A stretch of 64,000 nt of DNA from JANNMJ01 sp031397815 (GCA_031397815.1 JANNMJ010000004.1:6669-70668); one strand, 5' to 3'; shown: positions 34,581 to 43,562, counted from the first letter of the stretch. The notes: generated from the letters alone by a model not told the origin. Program-made: numbers and translations.

Positions 34581-36178
34581 TGCAACAATCGCTCGAACAG
34601 ATCAAGGGCAAATGGGGCGCTCCTTCCGGCCGCTTTGGCTCCAACACCACCTTCCAGATTGGTCCGGACGACTTTCAGGAGTTCGCTAATGACATCGCCG
34701 ACAGCTTCGTCACGGCGCCGTTCTTCTTCGAGGAGGACTATCGGTACAAGCAGTATGAGCTGGTCCGGTACGAGTACGACCGCGAAGGCGTGACCATGAC
34801 GGCGCTGATCTACGCCAAGCACGCAATGGGCGACGAGCAGTACAATCCGGTGCCGACCAATGATCCACTCACCGACGAGCACTGGGGGTATTTCATCGCT
34901 CCGGACCACTTCGCGCTTTGGGATGCGGTCAACGCAACTGTCAGCAACCTCAGCGACCTCGAAACCCGCGTCGACAACCTCGATGCGATGGTCGCCGGTA
35001 AGCAGGACGTTACCGGACGGCACGGCCGGATCATCACCGGCACGGTGGCAATCGGGACCGGCTCACGCTCGACGACGATCACGACCGGCCTGGTATTCCG
35101 CACAGCCGACCGCATACGGCTGGAGTCGCTCTACGGCTTCGTGGAAGGGCCAGTGGTCAGCTACGACGCCACCACCGGTGCCCTGTCGCTGACGTCGGAC
35201 GCCTATTCCGGCTCCGGTTCGCTCGGTGCTGGAGCGTTCGTTGGGCCGGGCCTGGCAGCCGCTTCCTCTTCCGGGGCCGCTATCGACGACTCAACCGGCG
35301 GCAACTCCTCGACGACGACGGCCTGGTCGGGTAGCAAGTCGTCGACGCAATCGGCGCTGAAGCTCAATACGGGGGCGAATACGGGGTTAACCGGCGCGCT
35401 GGAAGTGTTCGGCAGTGTCGATACTTCCGGACAAATCCGTCGTGCTGCCGCGACCACTGGCAGTGCCTCAGCTGCGTTCAACCGCACCACCGGCACCACC
35501 ACGTTCACCACTGCCGGCACGACGAGCAGCGACGTGGCATTCCAAGTTCAGACGCCTGGCAGCACGGTGCTGATCCGTGCTCGAGGCGACGGCGTATTCG
35601 AAGTGCTGGGTGCCGGCGGCAACCTCGACTTCGGCAACAGTGGCGCGACGATCACTTTCGTCACCGGCAGCGCGGCCGCGCTGAGCTTCCAGTCGGCCGG
35701 CACGGCTTATCTGAGTTTCGTGACGTCAGCTGGCGCGACGTCGGTCGACGTTCTCACCCGGCTCCGGCTCGACAAAGGGCTGGGGTATCCGCGTATTTTC
35801 GACCAGGCCAACGGCGCTCCCCAAGTGACGGGCAACGTCGCGACCATCGTTCATTCGATTCCGCTCTCTGCTGCCGCTGGCGGCGTTGGGCGGCGTTTGT
35901 GGCTGCGGGCCTATATGAATGCGGAAACGGCTGACTGCCTCCGCGTCGTCGTCGCTTCCGCCCTGCTCACGATCATCCGGGACACGGCAGGTAATTTCTA
36001 CGCCATTGAGGGCGGCACGACGCCTACGGTCACGAATACCAAGAACGCAGCAGCAGCGGGCGCAAGCGGCTTCTCCGTGGTGCTCAACAGCACCACCAAC
36101 ACGGTCGACTTCGTGTGGACCGGGGAGGCCAGCCAGACCTACAACATCGCCCTCAACGCAGATATCTCCCCGCGATGA
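34580..36178 (+). CDS. phage tail fibre-like protein (532 aa)
   Basis: The N-terminal region (about 1-115) has aromatic-rich sequence (FFFEEDYRYKQYELVRYEYD) and a short coiled coil (ATVSNLSDLETRVDNLDAMV), which could attach to the virion. From about residue 135 the sequence is Ser/Thr/Gly/Ala-rich and repetitive, typical of trimeric beta-helical fibres (GNLDFGNSGATITFVTGSAA). Likely part of the receptor-binding apparatus. The stop overlaps the next start (ATGA). Confidence 0.75.
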   Translation: MQQSLEQIKGKWGAPSGRFGSNTTFQIGPDDFQEFANDIADSFVTAPFFFEEDYRYKQYELVRYEYDREGVTMTALIYAKHAMGDEQYNPVPTNDPLTDEHWGYFIAPDHFALWDAVNATVSNLSDLETRVDNLDAMVAGKQDVTGRHGRIITGTVAIGTGSRSTTITTGLVFRTADRIRLESLYGFVEGPVVSYDATTGALSLTSDAYSGSGSLGAGAFVGPGLAAASSSGAAIDDSTGGNSSTTTAWSGSKSSTQSALKLNTGANTGLTGALEVFGSVDTSGQIRRAAATTGSASAAFNRTTGTTTFTTAGTTSSDVAFQVQTPGSTVLIRARGDGVFEVLGAGGNLDFGNSGATITFVTGSAAALSFQSAGTAYLSFVTSAGATSVDVLTRLRLDKGLGYPRIFDQANGAPQVTGNVATIVHSIPLSAAAGGVGRRLWLRAYMNAETADCLRVVVASALLTIIRDTAGNFYAIEGGTTPTVTNTKNAAAAGASGFSVVLNSTTNTVDFVWTGEASQTYNIALNADISPR

Positions 36179-37443
36179 TTTCAGTATCTGGTCACCTGTC
36201 CTTCTCCGGCGCGGTTCGCCTGACGTCGGTTGATACCTACCTGGCATTGGCAGGCTGTCTGGCCGTATTCGATCCCAGAACCGGTTTTGTGTTGAAGTCC
36301 GGGCGATTTATCAACCTGTCGAATCTGGCTTCCCCGGCGAATTCGCTCTATGCGCCCATCCAGTCGAATGGGTTGGTTGCGGTCACGGATACGTCTACGT
36401 TTGGCGGCGTGACGGCGTCGCGCCAAGCCGCGCAATCGGTCAATTCGGCCCAATTGGCGCAAGCGGGTTACCAGTTATCGCAGCTCCATAAAGCTGCCTC
36501 AACGGTGTACACGGTGATCCGGGTAAGCACGGCATTTGGCTCGGCACAGTCCATCTGGACCAGCACGGCAACCGGAACACCCGGCTTGGCACTGGGGATG
36601 AATACCGTCAACTGCAACTCCGTTTTCACTGGAGCAGGAGCGGCCGGTTCGGCGCTTTTCACCCAGATCGTCAAAGGGTACGCGTACTTCGTTGGGGACG
36701 TGCTCCTGATCATCCAGCGGCTGACGGGGCCAACCGTCAACACGGCCATCTGCACCACGTCCGGCTCGACGAACACGGTGGGAAAAACCTTTGTCGTGGT
36801 AAGTGCCCTGCCAGCGGCTATTGCGGGCGGCACGGTGCTGGCGTTCCTGAACGGCACAACCGTCACCGTCGCGAGTGGAGGGGCGGCAGCGGGTGCCACG
36901 AGCATTCCCCTTGCTGGCACCATACCCACGACCATCGCCGCTGGCACATCGGCCGGGGTTGGACTGGCTAGCCTGACGGGGTACGCGCCAACGACCTCAG
37001 TTACCATCACGACCAATGCCGCCGCTGCTGCGGGCGCGACGTCGCTGGCAGTACAGCCGTTGCCGTTTGCGCTCTGGACGGGCTACGTAATCCCCTTTGC
37101 GGGCGTGAATGCCACGCTCAGCGCGCCGGCAGCGGCCGGGGCGACGACGCTGGCCGTGACGGCGCTACCTGGCGCGATAGCCTCCGGGGCAAGTGCCACG
37201 CGTATCCATGGCGGCGTCTGGTCGCTGTACTCGTCGCGTAACGTGACCGGCACGACCACGCTGGACCAAAACGACGGCGGGGTGTTCAAGCTTTTGGGTG
37301 GCAACGGCAACAACAACGTGCTATTCCAAGCGGCCTTCTCTGACGTCGGCCTGTCGGCTGCTGCACTGGCCGCACGCGACGCACGGATGGCGAATCTGCT
37401 CCGCGACGACTTCGCCGCCTATCTCTTTTCGGGGCTGCTCTAA
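36175..37443 (+). CDS. phage tail fibre-like protein with three tandem modules (422 aa)
   Basis: ATG 36175 overlaps the preceding stop. Residues about 10-210 look like a lectin or concanavalin-type beta domain. Then three related units, AAAGATSIPLAG (about 242), AAAGATSLAVQPLP (about 284) and AAAGATTLAVTALP (about 321), repeat at about 40-residue spacing. The C-terminus (LSAAALAARDARMANLLRDD) looks like the end of a LamG/concanavalin-like domain. A role in host adsorption is likely. Confidence 0.75.
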   Translation: MISVSGHLSFSGAVRLTSVDTYLALAGCLAVFDPRTGFVLKSGRFINLSNLASPANSLYAPIQSNGLVAVTDTSTFGGVTASRQAAQSVNSAQLAQAGYQLSQLHKAASTVYTVIRVSTAFGSAQSIWTSTATGTPGLALGMNTVNCNSVFTGAGAAGSALFTQIVKGYAYFVGDVLLIIQRLTGPTVNTAICTTSGSTNTVGKTFVVVSALPAAIAGGTVLAFLNGTTVTVASGGAAAGATSIPLAGTIPTTIAAGTSAGVGLASLTGYAPTTSVTITTNAAAAAGATSLAVQPLPFALWTGYVIPFAGVNATLSAPAAAGATTLAVTALPGAIASGASATRIHGGVWSLYSSRNVTGTTTLDQNDGGVFKLLGGNGNNNVLFQAAFSDVGLSAAALAARDARMANLLRDDFAAYLFSGLL

Positions 37444-37450
37444 ATTCTGG

Positions 37451-37486
37451 TGTCCTTTCGGGCGGGGTTGGAGGCAGAGAGTTTTG
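37451..37486 (+). promoter_or_regulatory. late promoter 1 (capsid operon)
   Basis: TGTCCTTT at 37451-37458, exactly 20 nt, then GAGTTTTG at 37479-37486. Same motif and spacing as three other sites (41061, 45505, 53884). It precedes the capsid protease. Here the second box overlaps the left arm of an inverted repeat ending at the start codon. Confidence 0.75.
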
Positions 37487-37505
37487 CATCAAGCTCTCTG
37501 CCTCC
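37470..37505 (+). promoter_or_regulatory. 12-bp inverted repeat abutting the protease start codon
   Basis: GGAGGCAGAGAG (37470-37481) and CTCTCTGCCTCC (37494-37505) are perfectly complementary, with a 12-nt loop; the ATG starts at the next base. In longer transcripts read through from the fibre genes this stem would form right at the start codon, whereas RNA from late promoter 1 would lack the left arm. Confidence 0.6.
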
Positions 37506-38867
37506 ATGCGCGTTAATCGTCTCATTTCACTTCTCGCACGCGGTGCCTGGTTCATCGAAGCCAGTGCCGCTGCTGACTACTCTCAACTGATCGACACGTT
37601 GCTCTCCGGGGGCAACGTGTCGGCCTTCTTCGATGACGATGACGAGGAGGAGGACGCTGGAACGCTCCCGTTCGCCATCTGCATCAACGCTGCTGGCATC
37701 ACCACCGGCCAGCGTTACAGCGCCTACGACGATGCTCCGGCTGGCTCGGTGGCGGTGATCACGGTCGCCGGTCCGATGTCGCCGGACGATAACTGCGGTT
37801 CGCCCGGTACCGAAACGCTCGGCCAGCGCATCCAGGACGCCGATCAGCACCCCAACATCGGTTCCATCGTCCTCCGGCTCAATACGCCGGGCGGCGCGGT
37901 GGATGGGCTTGAGCAGTTCGCCGGCATCGTCGGTGCGACGGCCAAGCCTATCGTCAGTTTCGTCCAGAAGGCCGCGAGTGCCGGTTACTGGACGGCTTCG
38001 CAGAGTGACCTGATCGTGCTCAGCGGCAAGACGGCTGGCGTTGGCTCTATCGGCACGATGGCGAGCCTGCGCGACTTCTCCAAGATGGACGAAGCGCGGG
38101 GCATCAAGAGCCACGACATCACCGCGACGGCCAGCAAGCACAAGAACGCGGCCTATTTCGCCGCGCTGCAGGGCGACTACGCTCCGCTCCGGGCGGAGAC
38201 GCTCGATCCACTCAACAACGCCTTCCTGGCTGCCGTCGAAGAGCGCCGTGGTGCCTCCCTTCCTGCTAAGCAGAAGGACGAGGTGCTCGGCGGCAAAATG
38301 TATTACGGCCAAGCTGGCATCGATAACGGCCTGGCTGACGAGATGGGCGACTTCAACTACGCCGTCCGTCGCGCCTCCGAGCTGGCTGCTGCTCAGCAGT
38401 CCGGCCCCAATCCTGTTTCACCAACTTCTCAGAACACTATGTTCGGAAAATTCAGACCCATCAGCGCCCTCGCGGGCCTGATGGCATCTGCTGTTACAGC
38501 AGAACTCGTCGCCGCCGCCAACGATAGCCTGGCGGCCGAAAATGTCAAGGGCGTCAAGCTCGTCCACGCCGACCAGCTCAGCGAGCTGGAGGCGAAAGCC
38601 AAGACGGCTGACGACGCGGAGGCCCGCGCCAAAAAAGCCGGCGAAGACCTCGATACGGAGGCCAAAGGCCGCCAGAAGGCCGAAACCGACCTTGCTGCTT
38701 CCCAGAAGGAAGTGGAGCGCCTCAGCAGCCTCTCCGCTGGCTCGACCACGAACCCTGTCCGCACGTCGGGTAAGAGCGAAGTGGACGAAGACGAGAACAG
38801 CGCGGAATCGCTGATCGCCAACCAGCCACACAGCCGGGCGCTGGATAACCATCCGCTCTTCAAATAA
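37506..38867 (+). CDS. phage capsid maturation protease, S49/SppA type, fused to scaffold region
   Basis: 453 residues. Residues about 75-285 are a ClpP/SppA-fold protease: VAVITVAGPMSPDD, LRLNTPGGAVDG, nucleophile Ser158 in KAASAGYW, GSIGTMASL, and the general-base Lys at 211 or 213 in TASKHKN, about 53 residues later as in bacterial SppA. From about residue 310 the protein becomes a highly charged coiled coil (ADDAEARAKKAGEDLDTEAK), the usual makeup of scaffolding domains. It should process the prohead and then be lost. First gene of the capsid operon, preceded by late promoter 1. Confidence 0.9.
   Translation: MRVNRLISLLARGAWFIEASAAADYSQLIDTLLSGGNVSAFFDDDDEEEDAGTLPFAICINAAGITTGQRYSAYDDAPAGSVAVITVAGPMSPDDNCGSPGTETLGQRIQDADQHPNIGSIVLRLNTPGGAVDGLEQFAGIVGATAKPIVSFVQKAASAGYWTASQSDLIVLSGKTAGVGSIGTMASLRDFSKMDEARGIKSHDITATASKHKNAAYFAALQGDYAPLRAETLDPLNNAFLAAVEERRGASLPAKQKDEVLGGKMYYGQAGIDNGLADEMGDFNYAVRRASELAAAQQSGPNPVSPTSQNTMFGKFRPISALAGLMASAVTAELVAAANDSLAAENVKGVKLVHADQLSELEAKAKTADDAEARAKKAGEDLDTEAKGRQKAETDLAASQKEVERLSSLSAGSTTNPVRTSGKSEVDEDENSAESLIANQPHSRALDNHPLFK
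38439..38867 (+). CDS. nested in-frame scaffold protein (internal start)
   Basis: An in-frame ATG at residue 312 of the protease (MFGKFRPISALAGLMASAV) opens a 142-residue product consisting of the coiled-coil scaffold region alone. Many tailed phages (lambda C/Nu3) make scaffold from an internal start in the protease gene. The linker just before (SGPNPVSPTSQNT) looks like a domain boundary. Inferred from layout. Confidence 0.45.
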   Translation: MFGKFRPISALAGLMASAVTAELVAAANDSLAAENVKGVKLVHADQLSELEAKAKTADDAEARAKKAGEDLDTEAKGRQKAETDLAASQKEVERLSSLSAGSTTNPVRTSGKSEVDEDENSAESLIANQPHSRALDNHPLFK

Positions 38868-38961
38868 GCCGCCCGCCCGGTAACGACTCGTCGTCAGCTC
38901 CGCTGCCGCGATTTCCGCTTTTCAGATCGCTTTCATCTAATTTTTTTTCTCTGTTACCCCG

Positions 38962-39969
38962 ATGACCATCGCCGAAATTATCGCCGCATACGGGGCGTAC
39001 TATATCAACTCTGGCCAGAACGCGACGCGTCTGCTCAAGCGGGTATATCGCCGCTCCGTGACGGAGCAACTCTTTACGTCGGTGATTACCGACGACACGG
39101 TGTGGCGTCTCGCGTCGACGACGCTTGGCCGCATCCTGCAGCCCTTCCAGAAGGGCTGGACTCCATTGGGTACCGTGACGGCTACGCCGCTGACGATTAC
39201 CCAATTCCCGATGAAAGTGGATTTGGAGGAAACGCCGGACTCGCTCGAGGCGACCTGGCTTGGCTTCCTGGCCGACAGCAACCTCAATCGCGCCGAATGG
39301 CCGTTCGTCCGTTGGTTCGTCGAAGAGCACGTCCTGCCTCAGATTGAGGAGGATTACGAGCTCAACGAGGTGTACCTCGGTCGGTATGTCGCCCCAACCG
39401 CCGGCACCGCTGGTGCAGCTGGTACGGCAATGGACGGCATCAAGGTCCAGATCAACCGGATCGCGGCTGCCGGCAACACGACGCCTATCGCGCTCGGTGC
39501 GATTCCGACCGATCCGGAGGCGTTCTGCGAGTACGTGGAAACGTTCTGTGACACCATCGACAAGCGGTACGCGGGTCAGCCGATGTTCGTCAACATGAAC
39601 GAAACGCTGAAGCGCCGCTACGACCGTGGTCGGGGTAAGAAGTACGGCAAGGACACCAACCAGTCGGGCCTGAAGAACGACTCGTCTATCGTCTCCACGC
39701 CGGAGCTGCTGCTCTCGACGTCGACGCCAGTAGAGTACACCAAGCAGCGCGTCCTGGGTCTGCCGTCGATGACGGGTTCCGATAAAATCTGGACCTCACC
39801 GACCCCCAACCTGATCCGGCTCTCGAAGAAGTCGGTCAACGAAGGCGCCGTCCGGATCGAGTCGGCCAAACGCCAGGTGGCAATTTTCACCGACTTCTAC
39901 AAAGGGGTTGGTTTCGGCCTGCCGCAAGCCGTGTTCACGAACGATAAGGACATGGTCGTCCCGTCGTAA
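38962..39969 (+). CDS. major capsid protein, HK97-fold type
   Basis: 335 residues, right size and position after protease/scaffold. Sequence has typical capsid character: RSVTEQLFTSVITDDTVWRL near the N-terminus, WPFVRWFVEEHVLPQIEEDY in the spine-helix region, MFVNMNETLKRRY and a C-terminal VGFGLPQAVFTNDKDM. No direct catalytic motif is expected. A 94-nt spacer with an A/T run precedes it and a terminator follows, giving a separate high-level unit. Confidence 0.82.
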   Translation: MTIAEIIAAYGAYYINSGQNATRLLKRVYRRSVTEQLFTSVITDDTVWRLASTTLGRILQPFQKGWTPLGTVTATPLTITQFPMKVDLEETPDSLEATWLGFLADSNLNRAEWPFVRWFVEEHVLPQIEEDYELNEVYLGRYVAPTAGTAGAAGTAMDGIKVQINRIAAAGNTTPIALGAIPTDPEAFCEYVETFCDTIDKRYAGQPMFVNMNETLKRRYDRGRGKKYGKDTNQSGLKNDSSIVSTPELLLSTSTPVEYTKQRVLGLPSMTGSDKIWTSPTPNLIRLSKKSVNEGAVRIESAKRQVAIFTDFYKGVGFGLPQAVFTNDKDMVVPS

Positions 39970-39992
39970 CACCGCGCTCTGCCGTGCTGCTC

Positions 39993-40025
39993 AGCCGCCT
40001 CTGCCTTCGGGTGGAGGCGGCTTTG
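39993..40025 (+). terminator. terminator after the capsid gene
   Basis: AGCCGCCTC (39993-40001) pairs with GAGGCGGCT (40014-40022) around TGCC-TTCG-GGTG, followed by a short TTTG. T run is weak, so termination may be partial. Confidence 0.6.
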
Positions 40026-40066
40026 TAGGTGCCAGACAACACGTTTCACCTTATTTCCAAACGCCC

Positions 40067-40387
40067 GTGGCTAACGAAAAACTGACCGACGAGCAAATCG
40101 CCGACCTCATCAAACGCAATGCTGACCTCGAAGCCGAGAACCAAGTGGCTGCCGAGATCATCGAAGACCAGGCTGCCAAACTCAGAGCTGCCGAAGCGCA
40201 AGGTGCCGGCTCCGCTCCGGTGGTGACGCACGCCGGAAAGAACTACCGCGTGCTGGTACCGCAATTCCAGTACAAAGACCGCGTCGTGAAAGCCGTGTCG
40301 TTGAAAGACGACGCCGAACTCGTCGCTCAGCTCGTCAAGGACGAGAGCGGCCTGCTCGAGCTGATCGAAGAAGCCGAGTCGAAGTAG
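40067..40387 (+). CDS. small virion or head-tail protein with GTG start (106 aa)
   Basis: GTG at 40067 (V-ANEKLTDEQIADLIKRN) is chosen because the longer frame crosses the terminator and end of the capsid gene. A charged N-terminal coiled coil is followed by a small beta domain (GKNYRVLVPQFQYKDRVVKA) and acidic tail. Between capsid and tail tube, it could be a capsid-decoration or connector protein; unproven. Confidence 0.65.
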   Translation: MANEKLTDEQIADLIKRNADLEAENQVAAEIIEDQAAKLRAAEAQGAGSAPVVTHAGKNYRVLVPQFQYKDRVVKAVSLKDDAELVAQLVKDESGLLELIEEAESK

Positions 40388-40470
40388 TCGTTCGTCCCCA
40401 GCGCCAAAGCCCGCCCTTAGCGGCACCGTCCAGATCGTTACCTGTTCCCCATCCATTCATTCTCCAAACG

Positions 40471-41004
40471 ATGAATCTGTTTGACATCGAAGGCTCCAAA
40501 GGGGCCGATAACACTCCCGGCCTGCGCGGCTACGTGCTGCTGGCACTGGAGACTGACTTCACGACCCTGCAGAAACCCGCCCCTGCCGGCTTGCCAGGTG
40601 CGTCAGCCGTAATCACGGCTGATCACGTGTTCAAGGCGACAAAGGGTTGGCAGAAGACCTACATCACGCTCGACTCGAACCAGCTGAAGGCGGACATCAC
40701 CGGAGAGCGTGACGGTCGCGGCGTGAAGATTTCGTTCGAAGGTTTTGTGCCTGGCAATGCCCCCAAAACGTTGGAGTTTGCTCGGCAGATCAAGAACCAG
40801 GGCGTGATCATGCTCGTGCCGGACGCAGATGGCAACCTGTTCCAGGTTGGGTCGGAAGGTCTGCCGTGCGAGCTGGCCCCCTCCTACGACTCGGGTAAGC
40901 TCAGCTCCGGCCGCCGGGGCTGGACCATCAAAGGTGAAGCTTACGCCACCGGCCTGTTCCTCTACGAGGGCGAAGTGGCTCTGCTGGCTGACGTTACCCC
41001 GTAG
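40471..41004 (+). CDS. putative major tail (tube) protein (177 aa)
   Basis: Beta-rich protein (WQKTYITLDSNQLKADITGE, GVKISFEGFVPGN, GWTIKGEAYATGLFLYEG) with size and strand pattern like siphovirus tail-tube subunits, located shortly after the capsid gene and ending at a terminator. No sheath protein is present in the window, so the tail is probably non-contractile. Confidence 0.65.
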   Translation: MNLFDIEGSKGADNTPGLRGYVLLALETDFTTLQKPAPAGLPGASAVITADHVFKATKGWQKTYITLDSNQLKADITGERDGRGVKISFEGFVPGNAPKTLEFARQIKNQGVIMLVPDADGNLFQVGSEGLPCELAPSYDSGKLSSGRRGWTIKGEAYATGLFLYEGEVALLADVTP

Positions 41005-41025
41005 TCCCCGTTTTCCTTTTCCTGT

Positions 41026-41059
41026 AAAAAAGGGCTCAGCCATTGGCTGGGCCTTTTTT
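41026..41059 (+). terminator. terminator of the tail-tube unit, abutting late promoter 2
   Basis: AAAAAAGGGCTCAGCC pairs with GGCTGGGCCTTTTTT (one bulge) around a 3-nt loop. The T run ends one base before the late-promoter box at 41061. Confidence 0.88.
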
Positions 41060-41060
41060 A

Positions 41061-41096
41061 TGTCCTTTCGGCCGCTGGTGACGGGGCGGAGCTTCG
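41061..41096 (+). promoter_or_regulatory. late promoter 2
   Basis: TGTCCTTT at 41061-41068, 20 nt, GAGCTTCG at 41089-41096. The ATG of the next gene follows after exactly 4 nt (41101), predicting a leaderless transcript. Confidence 0.8.
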
Positions 41097-41100
41097 TGGA

Positions 41101-41673
41101 ATGGATGCTGCTACCCTCGCGAAATGGAATGGAGACTTTGCTGCCGGCGTCGCGCTCTATGCCGCACTCGGCAGCAGCGCGGTCTATAAGCGCCTCTTCG
41201 CCTCCGGAGAGACCGGTTACAGCCGGCAAGTGCTGGAGCGTGAGCTGAAGGCGCTGCAGCACGCCTCCGCGCCGCCGGCTCCGGTACCCGCCGCGCCACT
41301 TGCCGCGCCGGCTGCTGGCACGCCGCTCCCCGCCTCTCCGGAGCTGCTGGCCGCCCGCAAGCAGCTCCGGCAGCTCTACGACGAGCGCACCCGGACGCAC
41401 GCTCAGCTCACGGCCCCGCGTCTGGCCAAGCTCGCTCGCGGAGAGATGGCCTTCCGCATCCTCGACCTCACGGAAGAGATCGAGAAGCAGAACATGCTCT
41501 GTGAGCAGCTCGCCACCGGCACCGTGCCGGCCGCACCAGTCGTCGACGAGACCCGCCGCCTCGTCAACCTCCGCTGCCTCCGCTCAAAACTCAAAAAACG
41601 CCCCGACCGGGCTGCTGATCTGGCAGCGGTCGAAGCGCAAATCGCTCAATTAAAACCTACTACTCGTGTCTGA
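41101..41673 (+). CDS. coiled-coil phage protein at head of packaging operon (190 aa)
   Basis: N-terminal helical unit (MDAATLAKWNGDFAAGVALY), an Ala/Pro-rich linker (about 60-85), then a charged helical region (LAARKQLRQLYDERTRTHAQ) to the end. No family recognised. First gene after late promoter 2; overlaps the methyltransferase gene by 8 nt. Confidence 0.7.
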   Translation: MDAATLAKWNGDFAAGVALYAALGSSAVYKRLFASGETGYSRQVLERELKALQHASAPPAPVPAAPLAAPAAGTPLPASPELLAARKQLRQLYDERTRTHAQLTAPRLAKLARGEMAFRILDLTEEIEKQNMLCEQLATGTVPAAPVVDETRRLVNLRCLRSKLKKRPDRAADLAAVEAQIAQLKPTTRV

Positions 41674-42955
41674 TCAAGCTCAGAAGCTGAAATGGAGCAC
41701 TGAGGCCCGCCGCGTGCGTGACCTGGTGCCACTCGAATACAACCCGCGCATCCTCGACGATGCCGGTCGCCGCCGGTTGCTGGCCAGCATCGAGAAGTTC
41801 GACTTGGTCGAAATCCCGGTTATCAACCTGCTCGATAACGTCGTACTGGCGGGCCATCAGCGCCTCCGCATCCTGCTCGACTTGGGCCGGGGCGACGAGG
41901 TGATCGATGTGCGCGTGCCGAATAGGCAACTCACGAAGGACGAGCTGGACGAATACAATGTCACGTCGAACGTCGCGGCCGGCCAGTGGGACTACGAGAG
42001 CCTGATGGAGAACTTCGGTCACATCAACCTCGAAGCCATCTCCGACGACGGCATGAAGGCTCAGATGGCCGCGCTGGCGAACCTCTCCGCGTTGGCGTTG
42101 CCGGCGGAAGAGCAGGAGTTCGACCCGACACCGCCGCCCGTCCCGATCACCCAGCTCGGCGACCTGTACGAGTTCCGGAGCGAGGCATCCGGGCAAACGC
42201 ACCGGCTCCATTGCGCCGACTCGACCGATATGGATGCGATGGCCAAGCTGATGAACGGCCGAAAGGCGGACCTGACCATCACCGACCCACCGTACAACGT
42301 CGCTTACGAGGGCAAGACGAAGGCCAAGCTCACGATCCAGAACGACTCAATGGATCGCGGGTCGTTCTACACCTTCCTCCGTGACCTCTACACGTCGATC
42401 TACGCCTACATGAAGGAGGGGGCGCCGATCTACGTCTTCCACGCCGACAGCGAGGGCGCCAACTTCCGGCTGGCGATGCAGGACGCGGGCCTGAAGCTGA
42501 GCCAGTGCCTGATATGGGTCAAACAGGCGATGGTGATGGGGCGTCAGGACTTCCACTGGAAGCATGAGCCGATCCTCTACGGCTGGAAGGAAGGGGCCGC
42601 GCATAAGTGGTACTCCGACCGCAAGCAGACCACCGTGCTGCACTTCGACCGGCCGTCGCGGAACGCCGATCATCCGACGATGAAGCCGATTCCGATCCTC
42701 GACTACTTCATCCAGTGCTCGTCACTGGCCGGCGACGTCGTGCTCGATGTCTGTGGCGGCTCCGGATCGGGCCTGATCAGCTGCGAGGGTCAGGGCCGGT
42801 GCTACTATGCTCAGGAGCTTGGCCCGGAGTACTGCGACGTCCACGTCCGTCGCTTCGTGAAGTTCATGCGCGACAATCACCGTCCGTTCTCGGTGCTCCG
42901 GAACGGCCAGGCACTCACCGATGAAGAACTCGCCTGCTACCTGGTCACCGAATAG
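41666..42955 (+). CDS. ParB-like/DNA methyltransferase fusion (429 aa), GTG start
   Basis: Residues about 10-110 resemble the ParB/Srx domain (VPLEYNPRILDD, DNVVLAGHQRLRILLDLG). The rest is a DNA methyltransferase with catalytic DPPYN (Asp207) ahead of the SAM-binding region VVLDVCGGSGSG (about 359-370), i.e. beta-class order, consistent with N6-adenine (or N4-cytosine) methylation. Such fusions are common in prophages next to terminase genes and may protect phage DNA. Starts at GTG inside the preceding gene. No cognate restriction enzyme is visible. Confidence 0.9.
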   Translation: MSDQAQKLKWSTEARRVRDLVPLEYNPRILDDAGRRRLLASIEKFDLVEIPVINLLDNVVLAGHQRLRILLDLGRGDEVIDVRVPNRQLTKDELDEYNVTSNVAAGQWDYESLMENFGHINLEAISDDGMKAQMAALANLSALALPAEEQEFDPTPPPVPITQLGDLYEFRSEASGQTHRLHCADSTDMDAMAKLMNGRKADLTITDPPYNVAYEGKTKAKLTIQNDSMDRGSFYTFLRDLYTSIYAYMKEGAPIYVFHADSEGANFRLAMQDAGLKLSQCLIWVKQAMVMGRQDFHWKHEPILYGWKEGAAHKWYSDRKQTTVLHFDRPSRNADHPTMKPIPILDYFIQCSSLAGDVVLDVCGGSGSGLISCEGQGRCYYAQELGPEYCDVHVRRFVKFMRDNHRPFSVLRNGQALTDEELACYLVTE

Positions 42956-42962
42956 CACCAAC

Positions 42963-43562
42963 GTGCTCGACCGCATCTACGCCGCTTACCTCAGTGAGGA
43001 AAGCGGCGTAGAAGCGCTCTCGGAAGCCGACCGCGTCGTAATGGCGCAAATCGAGAGCGCTTACGGCCTGCTGCTCAACTATCATTCGATGGAGCAAGCG
43101 GTGCCGCTGCTGTGCGCCAAATTCACCATCAGCCGCGCCACGGCCTACCGCCGCTGCACGTCGGCGATGAAGCTGTTTGGCGACGTCAAGAAGGTGCCGA
43201 AAGAGGCCCGTCGCGCCATCCTGCAGGAGTTCACGATGAAGGTGCTGCAGCTGGCGCTCAGCTCTAGCCCGCCGGACCTGATGGGCGCGTTGAACGCCAT
43301 CCGGACGATGGCGTCGCTCGCTCAGCTCCAACGCGGCGAAGACCACGAGAACCCGAACGCAGGCGGTCCGGTCTCCTACATCCTCAACCTCACCGTTGAA
43401 GGCCGCAAGCCGCGCCAAGTCGACCTCAGCAAGCTCGGAGAGCTGACCGAAGCGGAATATGAGGAGGTGAAGGTCGCCGTCGAACAGTCGGTGCCATCCG
43501 CTGACGACATCCGGACGCTGCTCACGAGCGGAGAACGCGGCAAGAGGGCCGTTGACGGATGA
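42963..43562 (+). CDS. putative terminase small subunit (about 199-213 aa)
   Basis: The GTG at 42963 (V-LDRIYAAYLSEESGVEALS) lies 7 nt after the preceding stop; an ATG at 42921 would add 14 residues that only shadow the methyltransferase end. An HTH-like element (CAKFTISRATAYRRCTSAMK) could recognise packaging sites, followed by a helical region and an acidic C-terminus. It overlaps the large terminase gene by 4 nt, which supports the assignment. Confidence 0.7.
   Translation: MLDRIYAAYLSEESGVEALSEADRVVMAQIESAYGLLLNYHSMEQAVPLLCAKFTISRATAYRRCTSAMKLFGDVKKVPKEARRAILQEFTMKVLQLALSSSPPDLMGALNAIRTMASLAQLQRGEDHENPNAGGPVSYILNLTVEGRKPRQVDLSKLGELTEAEYEEVKVAVEQSVPSADDIRTLLTSGERGKRAVDG

Noticed and set aside
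41059..41106. ATG at 41059 as start of the 41101 region
   Set aside because: It lies in a different frame from the long ORF and overlaps the late promoter; the equivalent positions at the other late promoters are not open frames.
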